A stretch of 64,000 nt of DNA from Phycisphaeraceae bacterium (GCA_019636845.1 JAHBWV010000001.1:1984001-2048000); one strand, 5' to 3'; counted from the first letter of the stretch, positions 1-7,353 are shown. Notes: generated by a model not told the origin, from the letters alone. Made by a program: numbers and translations.

Positions 1-219
1 GAGTTGCTCAAGGCGGACAAAGAGGTCAACGTCGAGTTGTTCATTGACCCCACCGGCGGGCACGGGCTTGACGGGGATGTCAAGACGATCGGACGTTATC
101 GCAAGTATGAGGATTTCCTGATCCGTCATCTCGGGAAGGGCAGTGCGGCGAAGCCGAAGGTTGAGCAGAACGCGGCGCCTGCGGTGCCAGCCGGGGCAGC
201 GAGCGGCGGTGGCTCATAG
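1..219 (+). CDS. C-terminal fragment of a probable alpha/beta-hydrolase or S9-type peptidase (5' end outside window)
   Basis: The reading frame is open from the first base and stops at 219, leaving about 72 residues of a protein that starts upstream of the window. It contains FIDPTGGHGLDGDV followed by an amphipathic helix ending in YEDFLIRHL. This layout resembles the end of alpha/beta-hydrolases and prolyl-oligopeptidase-like proteins, where the catalytic His lies in a GGHG-type loop ahead of the last helix. The final 25 or so residues are a low-complexity Ala/Pro/Gly tail. The nucleophile and acid residues are not in view, so the family call is tentative. Confidence 0.45.
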   Translation, partial: ELLKADKEVNVELFIDPTGGHGLDGDVKTIGRYRKYEDFLIRHLGKGSAAKPKVEQNAAPAVPAGAASGGGS

Positions 220-302
220 CAAGAGGCCGCTGGAATCGGTTTGACGGGTGAGGGCTTCACGCGCGGGATGCGCGCGGAGCATGGGTGAGTGAGGGTCGGG
301 AA

Positions 303-375
303 AGCCGCCTGCCGGACTCGAACCGGCGACCTACGGTTTACAAAACCGTTGCTCTACCAACTGAGCTAGGGCGGC
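303..375 (-). tRNA. tRNA-Thr (anticodon TGT)
   Basis: Read on the minus strand, the cloverleaf folds with acceptor GCCGCCC, a D-arm GCTC/GAGC, an anticodon stem ACGGT/ACCGT around loop TTTGTAA, and a T-arm GCCGG/CCGGC with loop TTCGAGT. Anticodon TGT reads ACA threonine codons. The seventh acceptor pair is a C-A mismatch. No CCA is encoded. A TAGAAT hexamer about ten bases upstream of the 5' end could be its -10 element. Confidence 0.95.
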
Positions 376-491
376 GTCGCACCCATTCTACGCGACCCGA
401 GCCCGCTTGTTTCTTTTTTCAACTGGCGGCATCTGATCCGGGGATCGGCCCGGCGGCGGGTCCCTTTGGCCGGGGGTATGAGGTGTCCGTG

Positions 492-698
492 ATGTCATTG
501 GTGCTGGTTCTTCTCGGGCTGTATCTGGCGATCGGCTTTGGATTTGCGCTTGTGTTCACGGTGTTCATGGTGCCTCGGATCGATGAGGCGTCGGCGCGGG
601 GTTCTCTGGCGTTCCGTGTGGTGATCGTGCCGGGTGCGGCGGCGTTGTGGCCGCTTCTGCTGGTGCGTGCGATAGCCGGGAGAACGAGGGGTGCGTGA
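492..698 (+). CDS. Small membrane protein at the head of the ferric-reductase/Rieske operon
   Basis: A 68-residue protein with two hydrophobic stretches, roughly residues 1-27 (starting MSLVLVLLGLYLAIGFGF) and 40-58, joined by a short charged loop. The start is set by a GAGG ribosome site eight bases upstream. I recognise no family. Its TGA stop overlaps the ATG of the next gene (ATGA), and two further genes follow almost without spacing, so it is probably co-translated with the redox proteins. An assembly or anchoring role in that complex is inference only. Confidence 0.7.
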   Translation: MSLVLVLLGLYLAIGFGFALVFTVFMVPRIDEASARGSLAFRVVIVPGAAALWPLLLVRAIAGRTRGA

Positions 699-838
699 TG
701 AACGAGACTCAGCAACGGGTTCACAGATGGGTGTGGCCGATTCTTGCTGTTGCGCTTCTGGCGTTTCTGGTCGCGGCTGTTGCGCTGCGTCCGCCCGCGA
801 CGGATCTTCTTGGCGGCTCCGGCACTCGTCAGCCGTGA
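698..838 (+). CDS. 46-residue single-pass membrane protein of the redox operon
   Basis: Starts within the stop codon of the preceding gene and ends ten bases before the next start. The protein has a short polar N-terminus, one transmembrane helix (about residues 12-30, starting WVWPILAVALLAFLVAAVAL) and a short Pro/Gly-rich tail. No family is recognised. The tight coupling on both sides supports it as a real gene despite its size. It may be a small subunit of the membrane complex formed by the neighbouring ferric-reductase-like protein, which is inference from position. Confidence 0.65.
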   Translation: MNETQQRVHRWVWPILAVALLAFLVAAVALRPPATDLLGGSGTRQP

Positions 839-848
839 GGAGTTCGTC

Positions 849-1946
849 GTGAGCCACTCTTATCGGCTTGTGCAGTGGAATCGTCACAAGGTCGTGTATG
901 ACCTGATTCTGGCGGGAGCGATCGGTGCATATCTCGCTGTGTTCACGGGATTGAGCGTGATGCTGGCTTCGGAGAGCGAGGGGATATCCGAGCCGATCAT
1001 TGCGATGCGGGCGATCGGATCGTGCGCCTTTCTTCTGCTTCATGTTGCGTTGGCGATCGGCCCGCTTTCGCGGATCGACAAGCGGTTTGCGCCGCTGCTG
1101 TACAACCGGCGGCACCTCGGGGTCGCGACGTTCATTCTCGCGTTGCTGCACGCGACCATTGCTGTGGGGTTCTACGGGGGATTCGGGGTCGATGACCCGG
1201 TGACCGCGGTGCTGGCGCGGTACTCACCTGAGAGTTTCGTCTCGCTCTCGGGCTTTCCGTTCGAGATACTGGGCTTCGCTGCACTCTTGATCCTTTTCGT
1301 GATGGCGGCGACAAGCCACGATTTCTGGCTCGCGAACCTGGGTGCCCGTGCGTGGAAGTGGATCCACATGCTGGTCTATCCGGCGTACGCGTTGCTGGTC
1401 GTGCATGTCGTGCTGGGCGCGATGCAGTCCGAGCGGTCGCTGGTCTACCCGATCGTGCTTGGGCTCGGCATCGTCACGCTTGGCTCGCTGCACGTTGTTG
1501 CGGGATGGCGTGAGGCGAGGAAGGACCGGGACTCGATCGGTATTCCGGCACGTGCCGGCCTGGACGAGCCCCGGTGGATCGAGGTTGGCTCGGTCGACGA
1601 GATCCGTCCGGACCGGGCGAAGATTGTCTGTTTGAACGGGCGTGAGCGCATCGCGGTCTTTCGGCACAACGACGCTATCTCAGCCGTGAGCAACGTGTGT
1701 GCGCACCAGGGCGGCCCGCTTGGCGAGGGGAAGATCGTGAACGGTTGCATCACGTGCCCGTGGCACGGATACCAGTATCTCCCGGAGAGCGGGCAGTCGC
1801 CGCCACCGTATACGGAGAAGATCGCGACATACCAGGTTCGAGTGGAGGGGCGACGGATTCTCGTCAATCCGGATGCGCTCGCGCCGGGGACACCGGTCGA
1901 GCCCGCACGTTTCGAGGCACTGGACGGGGGGAATTCGTGTGAGTGA
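849..1946 (+). CDS. Ferric-reductase-like transmembrane domain fused to a Rieske [2Fe-2S] domain
   Basis: A 365-residue fusion. Residues about 15-225 form a polytopic membrane domain of the ferric reductase/NADPH-oxidase b-type haem family, with candidate haem-ligand histidines at 65, 101, 173 and 186. Residues about 240-345 form a Rieske domain with both cluster motifs visible: C284-A-H286 in NVCAHQGGPLGEG, and C303-P-W-H306 in CPWHGYQY. The protein should move electrons across or along the membrane between haem and an iron-sulfur cluster. No FAD or NAD(P)H domain is present. The GTG start at 849 is chosen because GAGGAG lies six bases upstream. It overlaps the following gene by eight bases. 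The substrate is unknown. Confidence 0.88.
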   Translation: MSHSYRLVQWNRHKVVYDLILAGAIGAYLAVFTGLSVMLASESEGISEPIIAMRAIGSCAFLLLHVALAIGPLSRIDKRFAPLLYNRRHLGVATFILALLHATIAVGFYGGFGVDDPVTAVLARYSPESFVSLSGFPFEILGFAALLILFVMAATSHDFWLANLGARAWKWIHMLVYPAYALLVVHVVLGAMQSERSLVYPIVLGLGIVTLGSLHVVAGWREARKDRDSIGIPARAGLDEPRWIEVGSVDEIRPDRAKIVCLNGRERIAVFRHNDAISAVSNVCAHQGGPLGEGKIVNGCITCPWHGYQYLPESGQSPPPYTEKIATYQVRVEGRRILVNPDALAPGTPVEPARFEALDGGNSCE

Positions 1947-2799
1947 CACCTCGCCACCACCTGCGGTTCGTGATGACGATGATGCGTTTTATGTCGGCTA
2001 TCTGGCGCTGCCGCGGGGGCACCGACGCTTCGTGTTCGTGATCATTCCCGCGTTGCTCTGGACGCTTGTGGCTATCGGATTTGTGATTGTGTGGCCCCGG
2101 CGTTCGCCCGGTGACGGCGTTTGGGAGACGGGCAAGCCGATCGAGCGCACGGGCTTGCTCCTCGCATCTCCATATCCCATGCTTCTCAGCTTCGACGACG
2201 CGAGCGAGTTCCGGGGTGATGCGGGGGCGGATTGGGCCGATGCCGCGGTTGGCAGCGCGAGGGTGACGCTTCTGACGGAGATTGGCAAGATCGGCGCATC
2301 TGCACGCGCCACGCCCCACGAAGGCAGGATCGTTACTGTTTCAGGATACCGGCTGCATAGGGACGGGCGTGAGATCCTTGAGCTTGTTCCCGATGAGGGC
2401 GCGATCGCTGCGGCGGCAGACCAGAAACGTGCGGCGTCCCTTGCACAAGCCGCGGGGCGTGCGTTGACGCCTCCACTTGATGATGCGCGGCGTGTGACGA
2501 CCCGACGGGGCGAGATCCTTGATTCCAAGTGTTATCTCGGAGCGATGAAGCCCGGAGATGGCAAGGCGCACAAGGCGTGCGCGATGCTGTGCATTCGGGG
2601 CGGGATCCCCCCGCTGCTCTTTGGTTCGAAGGACGCGAGCTCTCGGGGTTTTGCGATCGTGCTGGACCTCAATGGGGGTCGCATTGATGACGGCGTGATC
2701 GGATTGGTTGGGGAGCCGGTGACCCTGACCGGATCGGTCGGGATGATCGGCGACCTTGAAGTGTTCTATCTCAGTGCGATTGGGACTGACCCGAGTTGA
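1939..2799 (+). CDS. Membrane-anchored protein with DSKC...HKACAxxC motif, redox operon
   Basis: A 286-residue protein starting at a GTG that overlaps the Rieske-fusion gene by eight bases. A polar N-terminus is followed by one transmembrane helix (about 30-52) and a large domain presumably outside the cytoplasm. Its most striking segment is residues 192-226: EILDSKCYLGAMKPGDGK, then HKACAMLCIRGGIPP, with C198, H211, C214 and C218 as potential metal or cluster ligands. I recall this motif from uncharacterised proteins but can give no named family. Its position suggests it is a partner of the Rieske protein, perhaps a metal- or haem-binding subunit. That role is inference. Confidence 0.8.
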   Translation: MSDTSPPPAVRDDDDAFYVGYLALPRGHRRFVFVIIPALLWTLVAIGFVIVWPRRSPGDGVWETGKPIERTGLLLASPYPMLLSFDDASEFRGDAGADWADAAVGSARVTLLTEIGKIGASARATPHEGRIVTVSGYRLHRDGREILELVPDEGAIAAAADQKRAASLAQAAGRALTPPLDDARRVTTRRGEILDSKCYLGAMKPGDGKAHKACAMLCIRGGIPPLLFGSKDASSRGFAIVLDLNGGRIDDGVIGLVGEPVTLTGSVGMIGDLEVFYLSAIGTDPS

Positions 2800-2819
2800 G
2801 AGGGTGTGTGTGTCATCGC

Positions 2820-2856
<37 letters not shown>

Positions 2857-3054
2857 GAACAATGGCCGCCTTGACGGGGCTTGAGCTTGCTCTGTTTCCC
2901 TGGTCCTGCCTGACCGCCTTGCGTGTTCTCTGCCTGGCTCTCCGCATCCCCACCACCGGCTTGGCCCACCCGAAGACGACTTCGACCAGCATTCTTCGTC
3001 GCCGGCTCTTTCTGTACGCCTCGCCGCGTTGCTCGGTCCGGTGCGCACGGTCCT

Positions 3055-3201
3055 ATGCGGCACAGCGAGGCGAGTCTCACCGCCAACGTCTACAACGACC
3101 CGAAACTCCTGGACGTGGCCGGGGCGGTGGCAAGCCTGCCGGACCTGCCGCTGGGCGGGGTTGGCGAACAAGCGAGCGTCCTGGAGCCGAAGTGTTGCTG
3201 A
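3055..3201 (+). pseudogene. Remnant of a tyrosine recombinase/phage integrase C-terminus
   Basis: The frame reads MRHSEASLTANVYNDPKLL and continues DVAGAVASLPDLPL, then stops at 3201. It closely resembles the end of planctomycete phage-type integrases, where the usual wording is MRHS(D/S)xxLTxxxYTDxxLLD followed by AGAL..LP.LPL and contains the catalytic-Tyr helix. Here the catalytic Tyr would be the Y of NVYNDP. Nothing upstream in this or the other frames looks like the rest of the catalytic domain, so this is a short surviving fragment. Identification is by remembered pattern, not by search. Confidence 0.55.
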
Positions 3202-3228
3202 CAAAGGCGACCGCCCACGCATAGAGGA

Positions 3229-4065
3229 TCAAGCCAGCCCCGCGCCCAGCATCGCAGCGACGATGAACAGCAGTACGGCGACGCTGACCCGCACACTTCG
3301 CATTGTCATCTTCTTGAGAACCCGCGTGCCGAAGTACGAGCCGATGCACCCCGCCAAAGCGGTGACGGCAACCAGCAGCAGCAGGCGCGGGGAGGAGATT
3401 GCGCGGTAGTCGTGCGTCTTGGCCAGGTACGTGAACCCGGCGAAATAGACCGCGAGGCGCGCGATGTCCACGGCCGTTGATACGACGTTGGTCGTGCCGA
3501 CGAACTGGTCCTTGTTCAGCCCCGCGCGGAGCAGGAACGGGGCGCGGAGCGCCCCCTGCATGCCGGTCAGCCCGCCGAAGAACCCCGAGAGCGCGCCGCC
3601 GAGGGGGACATTGCGGGGAGAGATCGCCAGCGTCTGGAACCTGGGCAGCAGTTCGAGCACCGCGAAGATTGCAAGGACGGCGGCGATGACGAGTTTGGGC
3701 GGCGTGATGCTCGCTTCCCTGCCCGCGAGCGTGTAGGTGTGTAGCGGCGCGGCGGGCGCGAGCACCGCCAGCAGCGCCGCCCCGACGAAGGCCGCCAGCA
3801 CGGCTGGCATGCCGAAGCGGATCACCGTGGCGCGGTCGGCCCATCGGCCCACCAGCACGAGTTTGAAGAGGTTGTTGGAGAGGTGGACCACGCCGGTGGC
3901 GGCGATCGCCACTTCGATAGGGAAGAACAGGGCGAAGACCGGCATCAGTACCGTGCCCAGCCCGAAGCCGCTCAGCAGCGTAACGGCGGCCACAGCGGCG
4001 GCAAGGATTGGCAGGACAATGAACTCCACATGACGACTGTAGAGCAACCATCGCGGGAGAAGCAC
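3229..4065 (-). CDS. TauE/SafE family sulfite/organosulfonate-type exporter
   Basis: A 278-residue polytopic membrane protein with about eight hydrophobic segments in two similar halves, typical in length and layout of the TauE/SafE family (anion permeases associated with sulfite, sulfoacetate or sulfonate export). Supporting segments are LLSGFGLGTVLMPVFALFFP near the N-terminus and GFFGGLTGMQGALRAPFLL at the start of the second half, which matches the family's repeated G-F-x-G-G-x-x-G pattern. The GTG at 4065 is used; a second GTG at 4029 gives a shorter form, and neither has a clear ribosome site. The substrate cannot be deduced. Confidence 0.82.
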   Translation of the reverse strand: MLLPRWLLYSRHVEFIVLPILAAAVAAVTLLSGFGLGTVLMPVFALFFPIEVAIAATGVVHLSNNLFKLVLVGRWADRATVIRFGMPAVLAAFVGAALLAVLAPAAPLHTYTLAGREASITPPKLVIAAVLAIFAVLELLPRFQTLAISPRNVPLGGALSGFFGGLTGMQGALRAPFLLRAGLNKDQFVGTTNVVSTAVDIARLAVYFAGFTYLAKTHDYRAISSPRLLLLVAVTALAGCIGSYFGTRVLKKMTMRSVRVSVAVLLFIVAAMLGAGLA

Positions 4066-4096
4066 GCCAAAGGAGCCGCGGCCAGAGTCGCCACAC

Positions 4097-4144
4097 CTTG
4101 CACAACCGCTTGCACCTGCGCTTGCACACGCGCTTGCACAAGCG
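4097..4144. repeat. Four tandem copies of a 12-bp unit upstream of the TauE/SafE gene
   Basis: Four back-to-back 12-mers, each beginning CTTGCAC, on the plus strand: CTTGCACAACCG, CTTGCACCTGCG, CTTGCACACGCG, CTTGCACAAGCG. They start 32 bases upstream of the minus-strand tauE start. The first seven bases are invariant and the last five vary. They could be an array of binding sites, or the last trace of a repetitive protein tail, since the minus strand reads LVQARVQAQVQAVVQ through them. Confidence 0.85.
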
Positions 4145-4301
4145 AGCGTCCACCCGGGTCATTCCCTGTCATCGTCCGGACGTCGGCCCCGATCCCGCCG
4201 CTCCCGCCCGCGTCGCCAAACCTCGCGGAATCTGCGGAGTTTGTCAACGGAAAGCCGCCGGTGTCATCGCCCGGGTGGGGTGTGACATCGGCGGCAGGTA
4301 A

Positions 4302-4373
4302 AGCGGGCGACCGGAATCGAACCGGCGACATTCAGCTTGGGAAGCTGACGTTCTACCGCTGAACTACGCCCGC
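4302..4373 (-). tRNA. tRNA-Gly (anticodon CCC)
   Basis: Minus-strand cloverleaf with acceptor GCGGGCG/CGCCCGC, D-arm GTTC/GAAC, anticodon stem TCAGC/GCTGA around loop TTCCCAA, and T-arm GCCGG/CCGGT with loop TTCGATT. Anticodon CCC reads GGG glycine codons. No CCA is encoded. A plausible promoter lies immediately upstream. Confidence 0.95.
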
Positions 4374-4382
4374 GGCGGGTGG

Positions 4383-4412
4383 AGTGTATGCCGGGTGGGG
4401 TGTGGCGCACAA
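4383..4412 (-). promoter_or_regulatory. Putative promoter of tRNA-Gly
   Basis: On the minus strand TTGTGC (4407-4412) and TACACT (4383-4388) are separated by 18 bases and end nine bases before the tRNA 5' end, which is right for transcription starting at or just before the tRNA. Both boxes are partial matches to the sigma-70 consensus. Confidence 0.45.
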
Positions 4413-4490
4413 GCGGCGTTGATCTCAGCGGGAAAGAGCGACGAAATCGGGAGCGGAAACGGCTCGGAGAGCGGCTCCGTGTGAGAGGCA

Positions 4491-5090
4491 TCAGAGGACT
4501 TCGGCTGCCTGTCCCATGTCGGATCCTTTACGCTTCACAAGCCCGAACCAGACGAGGAGGAAGAGCGGGTAGCCGAGCCCCATGGCGGCACCGAAGGCCA
4601 TGCCGAGCATGTTGCCCATGCGTGATTGCGGCGAGTTGAACTGCTGCGCGAAGGGGTTGTTCGGATCGGCCTGTGCGGCCCACGCGATGTTCTCTTGCTG
4701 GAGTTTCCATTGGATGAAGAGGCCGCCGATAGCGAGAGGGATGCCGAGGGCCGCGTAGACGAGGTGGAGTGGGCGGCCGACGGGTTTGCGCGCGACTGTG
4801 ACAGCCCCTGCGATGAGGAGAAGGATCGCGTGGAGGAGCCCTACCCCTGCATAGGCCATGGTGGCGAGGTTGGGCTGGTAAGCCGGTGGGAGGTCCTGGC
4901 CCTCTGCGACGTTGCCCATGAGTTGGCCCATGAAGGGCATGACGGCAAGGCCGCATCCGCCGCACACGAGACCGAGAGAGCCGAAGACGATGCTGATGAT
5001 GCCGATGACTTTCGGCCAGACGGGCGGGTCCGCTGGGAGGTCGATGAAGTCGGGGGATTGCGGGGCTGGTGTGCTTGGCGTGTTGCTCAT
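4491..5090 (-). CDS. Four-helix membrane protein of unknown function
   Basis: A 199-residue protein with a Pro/Ser-rich cytoplasmic-looking N-terminus followed by four hydrophobic helices, near residues 27-50, 73-96, 103-123 and 160-185. The first is Gly- and Cys-rich (IVFGSLGLVCGGCGLAVMPF). The ATG at 5090 is preferred over an earlier start because the sequence before it looks untranslated. No family is recognised; the layout is like many small planctomycete membrane proteins. It follows pheS by about 50 bases on the same strand and may share its transcript. Confidence 0.7.
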   Translation of the reverse strand: MSNTPSTPAPQSPDFIDLPADPPVWPKVIGIISIVFGSLGLVCGGCGLAVMPFMGQLMGNVAEGQDLPPAYQPNLATMAYAGVGLLHAILLLIAGAVTVARKPVGRPLHLVYAALGIPLAIGGLFIQWKLQQENIAWAAQADPNNPFAQQFNSPQSRMGNMLGMAFGAAMGLGYPLFLLVWFGLVKRKGSDMGQAAEVL

Positions 5091-5143
5091 GAGTGACCCC
5101 CGTGTTCTGTCGACGCATCCTCTCACGAAGAGGGAAGCGGCGG

Positions 5144-6178
5144 TTACACCTGGTTGAGGAACCGGATGTCGTTCTGGTAGAGCAGGCGGATATCCGGGAT
5201 GCCGTACTTACCCATCGCGAGGCGTTCGATGCCGAATCCGAATGCGAAACCCGTCCACTGTTCGGAATCGATGCCGCACGCTTGCAGGACGGCTGGATCG
5301 ACCATGCCGCAGCCGCCGAGTTCCATCCAGCGTTCGGGCTGTTCGGGCCTGAGGCGGATCTTCATGTCGAACTCGGCGGAGGGCTCTGTGAAGGGGAAGA
5401 AGGATGGGCGGAGGCGGACGTCGGCGTTTGGCCCGAAGTAGGCGCGTGCGAAGTGCAGGAGCGTGGACTTCAAGTCCTGCATGGTGACTCCCCTGTCGAT
5501 GTAGAGGCCTTCGATCTGGTGGAACATGAAGGAGTGGGTCGCGTCGACGGTGTCGGGGCGGTAGACGCGTCCGGGTGAGACGATCTTGATGGGCGGACCG
5601 CTGCGTTCGGCGATCATGCGCTCCATTGTGCGGATCTGCACGGTTGAGGTCTGGGAGCGGAGCATGCGAGGGCGCGTGGTTGTGCGGGGATCGTCGACGT
5701 AGAAGTTGTCGATGGGCTCGCGGGCGGGGTGGTTCGGCGGGATGTTGAGTTTGATGAAGTTGTGTTCGTCGTCCTCGAGTTCTGGTCCGTCGGCAACCTG
5801 GAAGCCCATGCGGGCGAAGACATCGACGAGTTCGTCGCGGACGCGTGTGATGATGTGGCGACGGGCGACTGTTTCAGAGCGGAGGAGTCCGGGCTCGCTG
5901 AGATCGATCATCGGGCCTGAGGCGGCGGCGGCTCCTGCGCCGAGCACGGCCTTGCGTGAGTCGAAAGCGGATTCGAGCGTGGACTTCAGCGCGTTCAGGC
6001 GCTGTCCAACGGCGGGCTTGTCGGCCGGCGGGACATCCTTCAGACGGGGCATGAGGCCCTTGAGTCTGCCCTTGGGGCCGATGTATGCCTGACGCCAGGA
6101 TTCGAGCGTGTCTGGGTCGGAGGCGGCGGCGAGCTCGGCGAGCGCGCCGGATTCGATGGACTCAATCTCTGCGAGCAT
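5144..6178 (-). CDS. pheS: Phenylalanine--tRNA ligase alpha subunit
   Basis: Cytoplasmic class II aminoacyl-tRNA synthetase subunit that charges tRNA-Phe together with PheT. The 344 residues match the usual length of bacterial PheS. An N-terminal coiled-coil region binds tRNA; the catalytic core shows the motif 2 region SFMFHQIEGLYID, the Phe-pocket segment ELGGCGMVDPAVL, and motif 3 FAFGFGIERLAMGKYGI. It has an ATG start. pheT does not follow it, unlike the common pheST operon; a membrane protein gene lies downstream instead. Confidence 0.97.
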   Translation of the reverse strand: MLAEIESIESGALAELAAASDPDTLESWRQAYIGPKGRLKGLMPRLKDVPPADKPAVGQRLNALKSTLESAFDSRKAVLGAGAAAASGPMIDLSEPGLLRSETVARRHIITRVRDELVDVFARMGFQVADGPELEDDEHNFIKLNIPPNHPAREPIDNFYVDDPRTTTRPRMLRSQTSTVQIRTMERMIAERSGPPIKIVSPGRVYRPDTVDATHSFMFHQIEGLYIDRGVTMQDLKSTLLHFARAYFGPNADVRLRPSFFPFTEPSAEFDMKIRLRPEQPERWMELGGCGMVDPAVLQACGIDSEQWTGFAFGFGIERLAMGKYGIPDIRLLYQNDIRFLNQV

Positions 6179-6217
6179 GGGGTGTGTCTCTTGTGTCGCG
6201 CGAGCGAGGGGCGCGGC

Positions 6218-6457
6218 TCAGCGCGGAGCGGCGTTCGGGTTCGATGGACGGGGGAGTGTCTGGGCCGTCGGACCGGCGGGCGCGTGCTCGATCTCGGGCG
6301 ATTCATCGTCGGGGTTCATGGCCCGCTCGGTCGGGGAGTCGGTGTGCGGATAGGTCTTGTAGCAGTTGTCCTTGGAGCGGCAGCCGACAAGCGATGACGC
6401 GGAGAGGGCGATGCATCCGAGGATGACGCCGATGGATCTTGAGGTCCGGGTGGACAT
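6218..6457 (-). CDS. Small lipoprotein
   Basis: A 79-residue protein with a charged N-terminus (MSTRTSRS), a hydrophobic segment and a lipobox SSLVGC with the lipidated Cys at position 26. The rest is a short hydrophilic, Pro-rich chain without recognisable domains. An in-frame ATG six codons earlier is possible. It ends 39 bases before pheS on the same strand and has its own promoter-like sequence upstream, so it may be the first gene of a lipoprotein-pheS transcript. Function unknown. Confidence 0.7.
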   Translation of the reverse strand: MSTRTSRSIGVILGCIALSASSLVGCRSKDNCYKTYPHTDSPTERAMNPDDESPEIEHAPAGPTAQTLPRPSNPNAAPR

Positions 6458-6501
6458 GGTTGCGGCCCCGGTCATGTGCCGCGACAAGCGGCTGTTGATG
6501 G

Positions 6502-6528
6502 CATTGTACGCTGAAGATGGAAAGCACA
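6502..6528 (-). promoter_or_regulatory. Putative promoter for the lipoprotein-pheS transcript
   Basis: Minus strand: TTGTGC (6523-6528), a 15-base spacer, then TACAAT (6502-6507), which matches the -10 consensus at five of six positions. The -35 box directly abuts the hairpin that ends the ribosomal operon, so one transcript appears to end where the next begins. The spacer is short, so confidence is modest. Confidence 0.4.
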
Positions 6529-6551
6529 ACGCCCGCACGAAGTGTGCGGGC
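6529..6551 (-). terminator. Hairpin terminator after rplQ
   Basis: A nine-base-pair perfect stem, CGCCCGCAC paired with GTGCGGGCG around a five-base loop, starts 36 bases after the rplQ stop. On the minus strand it is followed by TTGTGCTTTCC, a weakly T-rich tail. It fits as the end of the S10-spc-alpha transcript. Confidence 0.65.
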
Positions 6552-6587
6552 GTCGGGGTGGACATGTGCTTGCACTCGCTCGCAGGA

Positions 6588-7205
6588 TCAGGCGGAAGCG
6601 GCTTCTTTGCGGACCTTTGCGGCGTAGGCGGTGCGCTTGTCGGCGATGCGGCGGCGGGTGCTTGGCTTGCCGCCGATCTCCGGGCCTTGCTCGTTTCCGA
6701 CGAGTTGGATGACGCAGAGCTCACCGGCATCGCCGAGGCGTGCGCGTCCGAGCTTGACGATGCGGGTGTAGCCACCCGCGCGGTCCTGGTAGCGAGGTGC
6801 GATGTTCTCGAAGATGTGCTTGACGATCTTCGGTGCCTTGCGGAGCTCGCCGTAGCGATTGCGCTCGACCTGGCTGGACTCGGGCAGGTTGAAGAACTGG
6901 CCGGAGAAGTCGCGTAGCTTCTCAACGTGCTCCTTCTCGGCGTCTGAGGCGTTCTTTGGGAGGTAGAGCCATTCGAAGCCGCGACGGTCGCCGCCGAGCT
7001 TGGCGATGACCATGCGTCGAGAGTGAAGGTCTCCACGCTTGGCGAGCGTGATGATCTTCTCGACGAAGGGCTGAACGGCCTTGGCGCGGGGGACTGTTGT
7101 GGTGACCTGACCGTGCTCGAAGAGACCCGCAGCGATGTTGCGGAGGGTCGAGAGTCGGTGGGCTGTTGTACGGCCGAGTTTGTATCCGGCCTTTCGATGG
7201 CGCAT
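6588..7205 (-). CDS. rplQ: Ribosomal protein L17, enlarged
   Basis: L17 of the large ribosomal subunit, last gene of the cluster after rpoA, its usual place. The N-terminus (MRHRKAGYKLGRTTAHR) and the later block FENIAPRYQDRAGGYTRI are canonical. The protein is 205 residues against about 115-130 in most bacteria. The extra length comes from an internal insertion at about residues 71-126, between the helix ending RRMVIAKL and the KIVKHIFENIAPRY block, plus a basic C-terminal tail of about 35 residues. Confidence 0.96.
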   Translation of the reverse strand: MRHRKAGYKLGRTTAHRLSTLRNIAAGLFEHGQVTTTVPRAKAVQPFVEKIITLAKRGDLHSRRMVIAKLGGDRRGFEWLYLPKNASDAEKEHVEKLRDFSGQFFNLPESSQVERNRYGELRKAPKIVKHIFENIAPRYQDRAGGYTRIVKLGRARLGDAGELCVIQLVGNEQGPEIGGKPSTRRRIADKRTAYAAKVRKEAASA

Positions 7206-7353
7206 CGGAGAGACTCCAGAGGTCGATCATGAAAGCCCGGCGTATGGACCGACGGGCCTTGATACTAGGCGTGGATCGGGCGAACGAGGAGTTTCCTCGG
7301 ACGCTTGGATGGGGCGAACAGTTCCCTGCTTTGCCCGTTGTGACTCGGGGCGG

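Noticed and set aside
2862..3224. Plus-strand open frame of 120 codons after the GA repeat
   Set aside because: It shows no motif, no good ribosome site and arbitrary composition. The only recognisable piece in this stretch is the recombinase-like fragment in another frame.
4097..4144. CRISPR array
   Set aside because: Repeats are 12 bp, directly adjacent and without spacers, and no cas gene is present.
3077..4162. Long minus-strand frame overlapping tauE, with a start rich in Cys-Lys-Arg
   Set aside because: It lies over the tauE gene in a different frame. The CKR repeats are a translation of the 12-bp tandem repeat, and the rest is the Arg/Ala-rich shadow typical of GC-rich DNA.
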